Shown: positions 10,572-21,315, numbered from the stretch's first letter. The stretch is DNA of 64,000 nt from Lytechinus pictus (GCF_037042905.1 NC_087257.1:22077001-22141000), one strand, 5' to 3'. Translations and numbers: made by a program. The notes: generated from the sequence alone by a model not told the origin.

Positions 10572-10879
10572 ATTAGACTAACTTAATTCCGATTATCATT
10601 AAAGATCGTCGTACCTTCTTTCAATATTGGAATGAAAATCATAAAGAAAAGTTATACAAATGCATCGTAATTCTCATATGTACAGTGCTTTGTGTTTTCC
10701 AAAACAAGATTCTAATTTTCTCACATTTTGATGTTAAGAGTAATGTTAATATGTTGCAAAATAAAATACATGTACATATACTCACTTTATTTGACATTTT
10801 ATTATCATTCTGTGCATTTGTTGATGCATACTGTAAGTTTTATTTATATAAAAAAAAATTCGTTTGTTTAATCAAATAA

Positions 10880-10945
10880 TGCGAGAGATTTCTCGAGTCG
10901 CATTTCCAGTGCCTATCGTTTATTATAATCTGGAAATCTCTCGCA
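10880..10945. repeat. Conserved stem-loop upstream of tRNA-Gly
   Basis: Inverted repeat with perfect 13-base arms TGCGAGAGATTTC and GAAATCTCTCGCA and a 40-base loop. Kept at 25760-25826 and, with changes, inverted at 52470-52530, always about 80 bases 5' of a tRNA-Gly gene. Confidence 0.6.
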
Positions 10946-10950
10946 CACAA

Positions 10951-11022
10951 GTTTCCTTGGTTACCAAGGAAACAACAAACTTCATTCGAATAAAGTTTAT
11001 CAACGTGCACCCGTCTTGCAAA
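10951..11022 (+). promoter_or_regulatory. tRNA-Gly 5' flank with X-box-like palindrome
   Basis: GTTTCCTTGGTTACCAAGGA continuing to AAC at 10973 is an 11-bp-arm palindrome containing GTTACCAAGGAAAC, which fits the RFX X-box pattern. It is followed by a CGAATAAAGTTTATCAAC block. Related flanks (GGTTACCAAGACAACG, then ACTCGAATAAACTTCATGAA) precede most other Gly genes in the array. Confidence 0.5.
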
Positions 11023-11094
11023 GCGTTGGTGGTATAGTGGTTAGCATAGTTGCCTTCCAAGCAATTGACCCGGGTTCGATTCCCGGCCAACGCA
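11023..11094 (+). tRNA. tRNA-Gly(UCC)
   Basis: Intact Gly gene on the plus strand, followed at once by seven T residues. Counterparts: 25905 (+) and 52306 (-). Confidence 0.97.
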
Positions 11095-11299
11095 TTTTTT
11101 TCTCTAAAACCAAATCGGGATCACAGACAAAATCCGCTCACACATATCATAATAGATCCTCTCCATCAGTAGAAACATTCTAACTTTTCCATCAATTTCC
11201 CTTTTCTAATTTTTTTTCTTCAAGCATTTCAGGAGCTTTGATTTACAGCGCTATTCAACAATGCTCATCAAAAAGGGAGCTATTGTTCGACGTTGTGAA

Positions 11300-11400
11300 A
11301 GAGGGAACAGACAAAAGACCGCGTTACGTAATGGACCTCCTCACTGATTGGTCGGTTTTAATTGACCCATCAGAAAAACTCTCGACCAATCACAACTCAT
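11300..11400 (+). promoter_or_regulatory. CCAAT/TTACGTAA module M4 (class D)
   Basis: TTACGTAA at 11324-11331, ATTGG at 11347-11351 and CCAAT at 11386-11390. The GATCATGCCGCA core is deleted here and in M9 (26180). An AAATAAATA TATA-like run follows near 11448-11460. Downstream is a GAGAGAGTGGAGGGC stretch with no ORF. Confidence 0.55.
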
Positions 11401-11807
11401 AGAAACTCTCGACCTCACAACTAATTGAAGGGCTCTTTACGAGTGATTAAAATAAATAAATAGAGAGAGTGGAGGGCAGACAGATGAGCGATATGTGTAT
11501 TAATACCCCGAAGAAAAATAAAGAAAAAAGGGAAAGAAAGAATGGGTAGTGACAAGACTAAGTTTTGCTTTCAAAACCGTCTAATGAACTTGATTTTAGA
11601 TTGCGTATAGTTTCCGGTAAACCCTCTGTATAGAATCTGTCAAGAATCCATCAAGTAAAGAGCATAGCATAAGTAGGAATTAATCAGAAACAAAAATCAA
11701 GGAAAGAAAAGAAAGGTTATTGCTTTCACACACTAGGATGAAATTGACTTGGGATAACGGGTTCGTATAGTTCCGGTGTAGCGGCAGATGTGGTTCCTAT
11801 TAAAATA

Positions 11808-13888
11808 TACACAACAAAAAAAGTAAGTCCCCCCTTAAACAAACATCAATAATTTCCGAACCAATGCGAGTTTTTAATATATTTTTACATGGGCGTGTAG
11901 GTAATTTTATAAGCTACCATCTGAGTAAACGTTATGGACGTATTTCACTTCATGCTTCAGTGAGCACCGTCAGAAGGCAAAAATGTCACTTTTCAAAAGT
12001 CACAAGCCAAATATCATGACTTTGATTCCATTTTATTGGAACTAATTCCACATTCTCATCATAAAAAGTAGTCAGAAGGCTTGTAAAAGGTACTCTCTAA
12101 AAGACGATACAACTTTTTTGGCTAAATTTCACGGTTGAATAAACACAAGTCCAAATTTGCTATAATTTGATTTTTTACACATTTATATCAATAAAAATGA
12201 TAGAATATGATGACAGTTAGTTTTGGAAGAGTTTTTTCAACAATATTCATCGTTTCACGGTTCAATGAACATTTATTGAGAAAAAAAATACGAGTTTCAA
12301 ATATCATAGGCGAGTATTGGTTCATTTTGGGAACTGAAAATGATCTTTTCTCAACTTTTTCGTTATGTTCATGACCAATTAACCTGCTTCAATGATTCAA
12401 AGGCGTTTAATTAAATATCCACGCTTGAATGAACATGTGGAATGCGATTAGCTCTTTTTTACGTTATTGAAAAAATGCAATTTGTTACAATGGATATCTG
12501 TCACAAACCTCCTTGCATAGTTCATTTGATTTGATTTTTATGAAAATCCCGATGTTTAATGCATCAGTGAGCACACAATATTCGAAAATTATGCAAATGA
12601 GAAGAAAGTTCAAGGCCTTGGCCCCACTCTGTGTTGTATCGAATGGTTATTTTGGTGTGCGCGCCTTTTGGATAGTGTTACTCTGAAGCCATGTACGAAG
12701 TTTCATGAAATAACTATTGGCAGAAGTAACAAAAAACCGTCCATGAAACAAACACTCATTTCATATTTGTTAAAATTTTGACTTCGTCTCTCATAGACTT
12801 GTGTACATTATGGGTGCACATGTTTAAGAATAAGTAACCCCTTATTCAATATGGTGGAACTTTTTTTCACGGCTGTCTTTAGCAATGTCATTTGGCAGTA
12901 ATGTTTATCAAACTATGGGCAGAATTCTGTGCAAAAATGAAATCGATTTGTTTATTTATGGATGAGTGAGCACGCATCAAAGTGGGAAAATTTGTATTTT
13001 CAATGTCACAGACTTATTTTAAAGGGTAATAAAGTGAATATTGGGGGCAAATTCGGTTTCAAATAAGACTTTAATTGCTATCGTTTTTATCATCCATCAT
13101 TTCTATCACCACACACTTTCCGAACTTTAAACATTTTCATGGTTGAGCGAGCACATTCGAAAACTTAGGAATGAATACTCTTTATACTGCATAAATGTAT
13201 TCTTTTCCTAACAATTTTTCATGATCAGTTTAATTTATGGACAAATCAGTGGTGGGTCCAAAATTTTTAAATGGGGGAGGGGCCTATAATCGGGGGAGCC
13301 ACCAACATTTTCAAATTTTAACATGATCTAACAAGTTGTAGAGGATACTACCATAAACCCCTATGATGATACGTCACAATACAGGGGCCGGGGAAGGGTT
13401 TTAAAAGTGGGGGGGGGGGCTGACCATGCAAAAAATCACAATCGTATGGTCTTTTTTACATTTTTGTACATGCTTTTGGAAAAAAGTGGGGGGAGGGGGC
13501 TGAAGCTCCCCGCCCAGCCCCCCGCTTCCGCGGCCCGTGCAATACATTATGCTCACTCAACCATGAACATATTATATCAAAATTGTGTGTGGAGTGGCTA
13601 AATGATGGATAGTAAAACAGCATAACACCATAAAATTCACCTAAAGACAACATTTGCCCAACTTTGTATTTGCACAATCTGAAAAACGACTCTTGTGACT
13701 TTCAAAAATTGTCATTTTTAATTCAATCTTTAATTACTCATGCATGACTCAACCGATCAATCTTATTTTTCCCCAGGAGTTGCTTAATGAGTGTAGAAAA
13801 CCACATACGGAATATCATATCTCAAAATATTTCCGTTCAAAAGTTACAGCAATTTGATTTAGGGGGGACTTACTTTTTTTGTTGTGTA
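11808..13888. mobile_element. Nonautonomous Tc1/mariner-like element (2081 bp)
   Basis: Terminal inverted repeats begin TACACAACAAAAAAAGTAAG and continue into a C6 run; they match at both ends for about 27 bases and lie between TA dinucleotides. U2 at 26681-26695 is the empty site (TTAAAATAGATAG), so this is a true insertion with a TA duplication. No transposase frame survives. The interior repeats a degenerate ATGGTTGAGTGAGCAC motif and carries a nested GC-rich patch at about 13247-13545. Confidence 0.85.
13247..13545. mobile_element. Nested GC-rich insertion, hAT-like remnant
   Basis: Inside the mariner-like element. It starts CAGTGGTGGGTCCAAAATTT, has poly-G tracts, and ends CCCCGCTTCCGCGGCCCGTG. 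Ends and composition resemble the other hAT-like miniatures here, but no target duplication was found. Confidence 0.4.
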
Positions 13889-13924
13889 TAGATAGATAAA
13901 GAGGTAGGTCATATATAATTTTGA

Positions 13925-14190
13925 AGGAAATGGGTACCGTGTGCATGCAGATAGAGAAACGATAGCAAGAACGATATCTGCCGAAGGGATATTGGTTCTG
14001 AATCCGCCGAAATTGGAACACGATCCGCCGGTAGATAGTGTGCCTAGGACCATTATTTGCCTAGTACCGGATCCGCCGCTACACCGGCACCCTTGGTGTA
14101 TTGCTACGTGGCAAAAGCGCCGACGTGGCTTTATCGACTTCTCCATGTGAAATACACTACGATCGGAGACTGACAGCGAAATCTCGAACA
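13925..14190 (-). repeat. GC-rich island G1 with CCACGT repeats
   Basis: On the minus strand it holds GCCACGTCGGCGCTTTTGCC followed by ACGTA. It also has three ATCCGCCG words and two CCTAG words on the plus strand. Other copies are G2 26715, G3 31008, G4 38565, G5 42885, G6 47219 and G7 49885. A 144-residue open frame over this copy is broken by one extra G in G2, so it is not treated as coding. It may be a regulatory or transcribed noncoding block. Confidence 0.5.
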
Positions 14191-14519
14191 CACATCCATA
14201 CACGAATGTTTGACATGTACATAAAAAGTTTGAAAAAAAATAGTAACGACAAAAATATTTCGTGTATACAATGAATGAATAAATGGATGCCAAAAAGTAG
14301 ACTTCATATCTGAGTTGTACTATGTATACTCACTAACAAAAGGATTCCCCCTTTTTGTTAGAAAATTAATAATTCTATAGATATTGTGCATTCTAATATG
14401 AGCGAAGTAATTAGGCCCTACCAAATTCAAATTTGTTTTTATTGGTACAGTGATATTGAAGCTATCAAATTAAAATGACGAAATGAGACCAATCATAAGA
14501 AGAATTGTATTAACTTATG

Positions 14520-14755
14520 CACTGCAAATATTCCGGTGTTGATTTAACATCAGCCCGGAATGTCCACACCAGAGAAGTGTTAAACAAAACCAGTTTGGTT
14601 TTGGTCTAACACCAGAAAGATGTTTATACAACACCAATTAGTATTAAAACAGCATCGGGGTTTGATTCCAAACTGGCGTTGTTTCAATACTTCTCTGGTG
14701 TGGACATATATAGATTCCGGGCTGGTGTTAAATCAACACCGGAGTTTTTGCAGTG
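14520..14755. mobile_element. Miniature inverted-repeat element, copy 1
   Basis: Ends CACTGCAAATATTCCGGTGT and its near-complement ...CGGAGTTTTTGCAGTG, with imperfect terminal inverted repeats of about 65-75 bases sharing AGCCCGGAAT and CACACCAGAGAAGT. About 236 bp in all. Inverted U3 (about 49550) and the paralog near 30070 lack it. No clear target duplication, so the superfamily is unassigned. Confidence 0.7.
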
Positions 14756-15150
14756 TCATCGTTAAGGATTCTCCAAACATTTATCTTCAAATCATCATTG
14801 AATTGTATAAAAATGCCTTTTAATTTCTTTGCTTTGCAGACTTTTGATTTTTAGGCAAGTTATAATTTTCTCGAAATTTACTTTTACTTCAAATAAAATT
14901 AATTCATTGTTGTTTTAATATATATTTTCATATTCATTCTTGCTATTTTGATAGATCTTAGTTTCATTTCTATCCGTTTTTTGTTTTGTTTGCCTCTTCA
15001 TTTTATGACTCGATTGATTCCGAGATTTTAATTTCCAGGGACGCTATACTTCTACCATCTGGAACTAATCCATCCAAGTTTATGGTTACCAAGACAACGA
15101 CAAATTCGACTCGAATAAACTTCATGAACTCCCTCGGAGAGTCGGGCAAA

Positions 15151-15222
15151 GCGTTGGTGGTATAGTGGTTAGCATAGTTGCCTTCCAAGCAATTGACCCG
15201 GGTTCGATTCCCGGCCAACGCA
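15151..15222 (+). tRNA. tRNA-Gly(UCC)
   Basis: Intact Gly gene preceded by the GGTTACCAAGACAACG...ACTCGAATAAACTTCATGAA flank and followed by a six-T run. Counterparts: 27943 (+) and 49092 (-). Confidence 0.97.
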
Positions 15223-15797
15223 TTATTTTTTCCCCTTTCTGTTCCTTATACTAGAGCAAAATATGCTCACACAAACTACTGATACTGTTCAGTTGCATCC
15301 ATTCATCCCCTTTGAATTCATTTAAGGACTGATTTAAAACACGAAACATAAAGCGACAAACATTTCCCTCCCCTTTTTCTTTTGAACATTTGATATGATT
15401 TGATCTATTTTATTAAAAAAAACTATAAAAGAGCAATCAATTAACTAATGACTATCTTTCAAAGTGGCCGTGTATATAAATACATAAAAACAATTATTTA
15501 TATCAAATGTAAGAATAATGTTATTTTAATTCACATACAATCATTTTAATCGGTTTTAATATGTATTACTTGCAGCATGTAATAGGGCTTCCAAACATAT
15601 CAAAAAGATTATTTATTAAATGGAAATGGGATTCCAACATGTTGAAATAATATTATTTTTAAAGAAAAAATATTTGCTTAAAGAGAAAGGCCCAAGTCCC
15701 AGTTAACTAACTCACTTGTTTTTACTACTCAGCGAGCTGTGACAATTTGAAGTTGGCATTTTACTTGAAAGAATTTTCCAGATATTATTGCATCAAA

Positions 15798-15815
15798 GCT
15801 TCTGTTGCGCAATCA

Positions 15816-15864
<49 letters not shown>

Positions 15865-15871
15865 AGGAGCG
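15798..15871 (+). tRNA. tRNA-Asn(GUU), weakened A box
   Basis: Anticodon and B box are intact, but the A box reads TTGCGCAATCAG instead of TGGCGCAATCGG (position 9 G to T and a D-loop G to A). Both changes hit conserved promoter positions. T6 lies about 8 bases downstream. The same variant is at 28588. Confidence 0.7.
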
Positions 15872-16199
15872 ATATAAACTTTTTTGGCGGTAAACTTCAT
15901 CACGTATAGTGTCTTTTTTTTATTTTCCCAAAAATAGTTTTATAGAGAACGCATAGTTGAACCTAATCATCCTACTACTTGGATAATTGATATATGTTTT
16001 GGGGATGGCGAAACACTTTCTTTAATTCATAAAACAATATTATTATTACTTTTAAGGGAAAAATGCTATTCTACTTTTTTGTATTTGTCAACAGACTGTA
16101 CGACATGTAATTTATTTAACTTAAAGAAAGAAGTGGAAAATCGTTTGAACGAAATTTAATGAAATAAACCGTCTTGCAATTCATCACAACAAAAATTAT

Positions 16200-16206
16200 C
16201 ATACCT

Positions 16207-16267
<61 letters not shown>

Positions 16268-16273
16268 AGAAGC
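16200..16273 (-). pseudogene. tRNA-Asn with broken acceptor stem
   Basis: The body and GUU anticodon are intact, but the 3' acceptor strand is CAGGTAT instead of CAGGAGC, giving two mismatches and a terminal G-U. T5 follows. The same form is at 28993, so the change predates the U1/U2 split. Confidence 0.7.
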
Positions 16274-16519
16274 TTCGATGCAAAGAAATAGCCTGGCAAG
16301 TCACTAGAAAACATTTCAGTTTCATTCCAGAAAAAAACATTTATGTAAAAAAGAATGTGGACTTGAATTGTTATAATATATATCGTTTGTAGGAATTTAT
16401 ACAATTGAAATTCATATAATTTGAAGGAAAAAATAAACATCTTTATTACAGGCCTGAAGGGATTAAAAAGGAATTGTTCTTGTAAACGAAACATGTCGAT
16501 TCAGACAAAAAAAGTATCT

Positions 16520-16536
16520 CGCTCCTGGGTGGGCTC

Positions 16537-16573
<37 letters not shown>

Positions 16574-16593
16574 GCCGATTGCGCCACAGAAGC
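16520..16593 (-). tRNA. tRNA-Asn(GUU), TTCGAGC variant
   Basis: Intact cloverleaf of a second Asn subtype: T loop TTCGAGC and D loop with CGGCTAGC. Followed by seven T. This subtype recurs at 29312, 29632, 30682, 33645 and 39037. Confidence 0.95.
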
Positions 16594-16965
16594 TCCGATG
16601 AGGTGGTGTATTCAATTTTCTGTTAATTTACTTAATGATAAACATTGCAAACATATCTATTCGTATTTGCCATTTGCGGAATTACTGTGTCACAATGAAG
16701 TGGATGCATTTCCTTTTAATCTTTAAAGTGGACCATAAGTCAGGCTCAGAACTGAAAACTCCTCAGAATGCGCTTAATTCATATATTTGCTTGTAAGAAT
16801 GAAGCTAGGATATACTTAAAACATCGGACTTCCCATTGAAAACAACAACAAGCAACTTTTAGTGGCCGATCGGGAAATGTGCAAAGCTGGACCCGCCCCT
16901 CGTTAGAAGGTAGCTTCATAGCCTTTTCTGAACAAAATTGCACAGATTTGCACAAAAATATATCT

Positions 16966-17039
16966 CGCTCCTGGGTGGACTTGAACCACCAACCTTTCGG
17001 TTAACAGTCGAACGCGCTAACCAATTGCGCCACAGAAGC
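16966..17039 (-). tRNA. tRNA-Asn(GUU), stem mismatches
   Basis: GUU loop intact, but position 31 is A (TTCGA against CCGAA), giving an A-C mismatch at the base of the anticodon loop. A further G to A lies in the T stem. T5 downstream. The anticodon-stem change is shared with 63843 (+), the matching locus at the far end of inverted U3. Confidence 0.75.
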
Positions 17040-17504
17040 TTCGGTACGGAAAAACTGCAGTTAATTGTCTATCAAATGCAAGTTCTTTCGAATCATAATT
17101 TTTAGGATGATAACTTCACATCTCCGACAAATTATTGATTTGAAATAAACTTGTTTTATTAATATATGAATACATTCTATTAATCCGCGAATATATTCAT
17201 GATAAACATTTAAATGAGTGTTATGTTTGAAGACAAAATATATTTCCTAAAGAAAAACCTGATATTTTGGGGCAAACTACAGTATATAAAGCAGTAATAT
17301 ATTTAATTCGATCTACTGTCTGTATAGTGTATAAGGCGGGTTATCATTCTTAGGAATGAGATGGACTCAAATATGCATGAATGGAAATTCTCATTTCATT
17401 TGCGAGGTCTTTTCATTGTAAAATCATCTGCCAATTAGTTACGTAATTATAATTATTTCTATTCAATAGTGTTTATCAAGAAGGTAGACCTAACTATTGT
17501 TCGA

Positions 17505-17612
17505 CGCTGTGAGAGGGGAGGAGACAAAGACCTCCTCACCGATTGGTCAGTTTAATTATCCCTAATCATGCCGCACCCATTAGATAAACTCTCGACCAAT
17601 CACAACTCATAG
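17505..17612 (+). promoter_or_regulatory. CCAAT module M5 (class E), palindrome lost
   Basis: Two CCAAT boxes (ATTGG at 17542-17546 and CCAAT at 17596-17600) with the core CATGCCGCACCC, but TTACGTAA is deleted. The downstream stretch 17640-17720 (TTTCTCCTCTCTCTAATTTC, then a CAGAAATTAAACAG block) recurs inverted near 53330-53430, 51650-51800 and 50300-50400. Confidence 0.5.
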
Positions 17613-18715
17613 AAGGGTTCTACAGAATAGATTAAAATATATTACTGGGTGTAAACGCAAACTTTCTCCTCTCTCTAATTTCGCTGTAGTCCATCCAAGC
17701 AGAAATTAAACAGCACAAAATTCACAAGATTTATATTTATGAGGAGTGAGAGAAGAAGAGAGAGGGGAGGAAGCAGGCTGATGAGCGATATGTGCATTTA
17801 ATACCCAGAAGAAAAATGATACAGAAAGAAAGTAAAATCATAATAAAGAAAAAAGTAAATAAAGACAGGGTGATGACAGAACTAAGTTTTGCTTTAAAAA
17901 CTGTCTTAATGAACTATAGGGGTGTCCATTAAATATTATGAAATGATTTCTTACAGTTTATTTAACTCCCCTTTATTATACCCCCTCTTTTCCATTTATT
18001 ATTGTTTATACATTCTCCCTTTAGTGGCATTTTAATTTGAATAGTTCAACACGTTGTTACAGTTCTAGAAAGATCCATGGTTAAAATGGAAATTTTATAT
18101 AATATTATGTTTACAATATAGGTATAAATGATGTTATAGGCCTATATCAATCAGGTATGAAAATTGTAACTTTAGTCTCAAACAAACTATGTCATAGGCC
18201 TATAAACATATGATTATTAATGAACTTTACAATTATCTTTTAAAGAGAATTGTAAATATCTCTGAAAGATAAAGCTTAAAAAATATAGAAATGTGTATGA
18301 AATTATGGGCATACAACTATGTCCCTTTCCCTATATAGCTCTGCATGTCAAATCCAAACTTTATTAGTTATTTCAACAAGTTACCAATTCATAAGCACAT
18401 AAGAGAACAACAGCAGTATGAATATAAAACATCTATACAGGTCAATAATATAATACAGAGTAAAAACGAACGAAATTAAAGCTATATAAAAAGCAGTAAG
18501 CCAAGAACCCGAAGGAAAATGCAAAGATAAGCACACGACACTAACAATATCTAAATTACTTTTGTAACAATTATGTTGCTTGACTTTATGAATCACCTCG
18601 ATATAGTAGGCCCATGATATAATATAGAAAAATAGTGTTATCAAAAGCATTGATCAGACCCTTTCGAGGCCGTCACTGAAGATGTTTAAAATATCAGTAA
18701 GGAAATAACAGTGGA
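17613..18715. repeat. AT-rich spacer, no gene supported
   Basis: It holds the class E downstream block, GAGA-rich tracts and a copy of the 2565-3288 spacer. An 89-residue hydrophobic frame at 18381-18650 (-) is disrupted in the other two copies and is not called. Confidence 0.5.
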
Positions 18716-18787
18716 TGCGTTGGCCGGGAATCGAACCCGGGTCAATTGCTTGGAAGGCAACTATGCTAACCACTATACCACCAACGC
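18716..18787 (-). tRNA. tRNA-Gly(UCC)
   Basis: Intact body. The sense-strand 3' flank has only TTATTTCC nearby and no run of four T within about 15 bases, unlike 3289. Termination may be less efficient. Confidence 0.93.
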
Positions 18788-19090
18788 TTTACTTAGGTTT
18801 TGTAAATATGTAAATAAAATTTATATCTTTGATTTCCATGTTCATTGCATGTAGCCAGAAACATCCGATTGGATAACCCCATTTCTTTTCTTCCTATTTT
18901 GTTGAATTATTGATGCAAGAATCCACTTTCATTGGTTTCATTTGCTTTGAATTAGTTTTCCAAGATCATTCGTGCAATTCCCTTTTATTGATCCGTCCAA
19001 AGAATAAAATCTACTCTTAAAACCTAATCTACATAATAAAGGGGCGGGCAAAGGAAGAGCTGCGAGCAAGATTTGGCGCGATAAGAGGGG

Positions 19091-19200
19091 GTGGAGACAA
19101 AAGACAGAGTTACGTAACTGTCTCCTTCACTGATTGGTTGGTTTTAGTTGTCTGTGATCATGCCGCACCCACCTTACAAGTCCTGACCAATCACGACCCC
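19091..19200 (+). promoter_or_regulatory. CCAAT/TTACGTAA module M6 (class A)
   Basis: TTACGTAA at 19110-19117, ATTGG at 19133-19137 and CCAAT at 19187-19191. Nearly identical to M1, including the conserved downstream block. Confidence 0.6.
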
Positions 19201-19460
19201 CGGATCATTATGTTTAAAAGGATCAACGAAGAGAATACGGACAGCGTCAAAAGAATAACTTGCAACTTTGATAACAATTAATAGTAAATGTAATTATAAT
19301 TGTACACAAATGGGGAGAAAAAACCCAAATAAACACACGAATTCTCGGAATAAACAACACACAAAAACATGACAGGAACAAAATCTGAAAGTTGTTTTTA
19401 GTAAAAACTATTAACATTGCTTGATATATGAATCTATGTAAAAGATTAGAGGAAAATGAT

Positions 19461-19532
19461 TGCGTTGGCCGGGAATCGAACCCGGGTCAATTGCTTGGAA
19501 GGCAACTATGCTAACCACTATACCACCAACGC
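19461..19532 (-). tRNA. tRNA-Gly(UCC)
   Basis: Intact gene and TTTT stop. It corresponds to the decayed locus 4823, so the ancestral locus was functional-looking. Confidence 0.96.
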
Positions 19533-19924
19533 TTTATATGCTACAAAAAGGGATTTTGCCAATTTTAATCGAATTAAGAATGTATTCTCCAGAATTATAT
19601 AAGGTCCAAACTTTGAAAATGAATTTCCATTCCCCAAAAAATGTATTCATGGGAGCTATTTCCAGTAAATGCAATGAGAAATGACCAGTAATATACCTAA
19701 TGAAAATCATTAACCTTTAGCAAAATAGTAACATAATCAATGTAATCTATTTAAAAAAGGAATGTCTCATTACTTTAAAAGAGAAGACTGTGCGAGAAAA
19801 TTGTGTTTGGGAAACGATTGCGGAGTTCGTGAACTTTTCATTTTCAACAACAGTCCTTAAATAATTTCATCCATTCTTCAGTTTAAGGGGGTTAGATAAT
19901 AGACATCCACCCTGGTTGTTAAGA

Positions 19925-20090
19925 TCCAGGGGGAAGCCGGCCCGTGCCCCCCCCCCCCCCCCCTTCGTGGACGAATTGTCCTTATTTTTTTGTTAAATAC
20001 TTTTTTATTTTGCTTGTCAAATTTTTCCTCGGGAAAATGTGCCCCCCCCCTTTTTTTTTGGAAATCCTCGATCCGCTCCTGCTCTCTACC
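19925..20090 (-). mobile_element. hAT-like miniature element remnant
   Basis: Second copy of the element at 5290-5450, with the same GGATC...GGATTTCC ends and longer C and T runs. Adjacent DNA at 20088-20100 keeps one forward CCAAT box, a possible scrap of the CCAAT module. Confidence 0.45.
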
Positions 20091-20264
20091 AATCACGATT
20101 TGTGGTTTGTATTCTTTTAACGGACGGATTACAAAATGAGACAACTGAGGACGTGTTAGTTTTTTCGACGTTATTTGTTTCGTCAAAGTAGAATTTGCGA
20201 TCTGGATAAAATGTCTGCAAAAAAAATACAAAAAATAACATCGAAAGTTCACTGAAGGTTATTC

Positions 20265-20338
20265 CGCTCCTGGGTGGGCTTGAACCACGAACCTTTCTGT
20301 TAACAGCCGAGCCTGCTAACCAATTTCGCCACAGAAAC
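20265..20338 (-). pseudogene. tRNA-Asn pseudogene
   Basis: Counterpart of 5622 with the same acceptor and A-box damage plus a further anticodon-stem change (TTTCTGTTAACAG on the plus strand). Confidence 0.85.
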
Positions 20339-20669
20339 TTCGGTAAAAGCGTTGGTCTGACAACTCACTAGAAATTCAAGGTTCATTCTAGAAAAACAAG
20401 ATTTGTTTAAAATAGGCGAACACTGTTATTGTGATAAGTAATAGTTTGATGCATATCAATAAATTGTAAAAATTTTACCCAATTGGCATTGTTATAATTT
20501 GAAAGAAAAAATACACATCTGTAACATAGATCTGAAAGGGTTTTATTCATAAAAATAATTCTTGTACATGAAATATATAAATCTAGACAAAAAAGTTTAT
20601 CGCACTCCTGGGTGGGCCTGAACCTCTCGCTCGTGCCTGAACAAAACATATAATTTGGGTAAAACGAAT

Positions 20670-20741
20670 TGCGTTGGCCGGGAATCGAACCCGGGTCAAT
20701 TGCTTGGAAGGCAACTATGCTAACCACTATACCACCAACGC
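20670..20741 (-). tRNA. tRNA-Gly(UCC)
   Basis: Intact Gly gene with a TTTT stop close downstream. Counterpart of 6030. Confidence 0.96.
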
Positions 20742-21248
20742 TTATATATTTCCCAGTGAAACTATTATACGTCAAAATAAAACAACAGATGATGGTTATT
20801 TTTTATGTGTATTGTCGCATTCCAAGTATTATTTACTTTTGACATATTATAGCTAATTGACTTTTTTTTGCCTCTCTCATCTTTATCTCTGCCATTATTA
20901 CTATCTGTCATTTTTATCTACACCTAAGAATGCATTTATTTTGTAAACGTTCACAAAATAAAATTTCTTATAATTTGAAGAAAAAATAATGGTAGTTATA
21001 ATCACGATAATACAGATCAGGTAATACAGGTTTTTGCCTACGTCATTTCACCCCTGTCATTCTTACCACTGCAATTTTTATCTTGCATCTAGGAATGCAT
21101 AAAGTTCGTAATCATTCACAATATGAAATTTCTTATAATTTGAAGGAAAAAAATTAATTCATGATCACAATAATACAGATTAGAAGGTAGGTTCATATAC
21201 CTTTTTCTGAACAAAATAGTATAGATTTGCACCAAAATATCTATTTCT

Positions 21249-21269
21249 CGCTCCTGGATGGGTTGAACA

Positions 21270-21315
<46 letters not shown>

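Larger units (their letters stand above)
2491..16593 (+). repeat. Compound repeat unit U1
   Basis: First copy of the large unit that recurs at about 16966-29385 (direct) and 47703-63916 (inverted). Shared order: tRNA-Gly(-), module, tRNA-Gly(-), hAT-like remnant, pseudo-tRNA-Asn(-), tRNA-Gly(-), tRNA-Asn(-), module, tRNA-Asn(-), module, zinc-finger gene, tRNA-Gly(+), module, GC-rich island, tRNA-Gly(+), tRNA-Asn(+), two tRNA-Asn(-). U1-specific differences are an insertion of about 0.8 kb with two tRNA-Asn (about 3558-4353), a 35-base palindrome near 10537, and a Tc1/mariner-like insertion (11808-13888). Boundaries are approximate and were judged by eye. Confidence 0.8.

Noticed and set aside
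13859-14293. 144-residue open frame on the minus strand over island G1
   Set aside because: In the matching copy at 26614-27091 one extra G breaks it into two frames, and the G7 copy is rearranged. No domain is recognisable, so it is more likely chance openness of a GC-rich island.
18381-18650. 89-residue hydrophobic frame with several membrane-like segments
   Set aside because: The copy at about 2960-3240 is disrupted, and the copy at 63573-63821 diverges after about 50 residues. AT-rich DNA readily gives such frames.
20674-20856. Many frames beginning MAGNRTRVNCLEGNYANHYTTNA or containing LLGGLEPPTFRLTAERAN
   Set aside because: They are translations of the tRNA-Gly and tRNA-Asn genes and occur at almost every tRNA locus.
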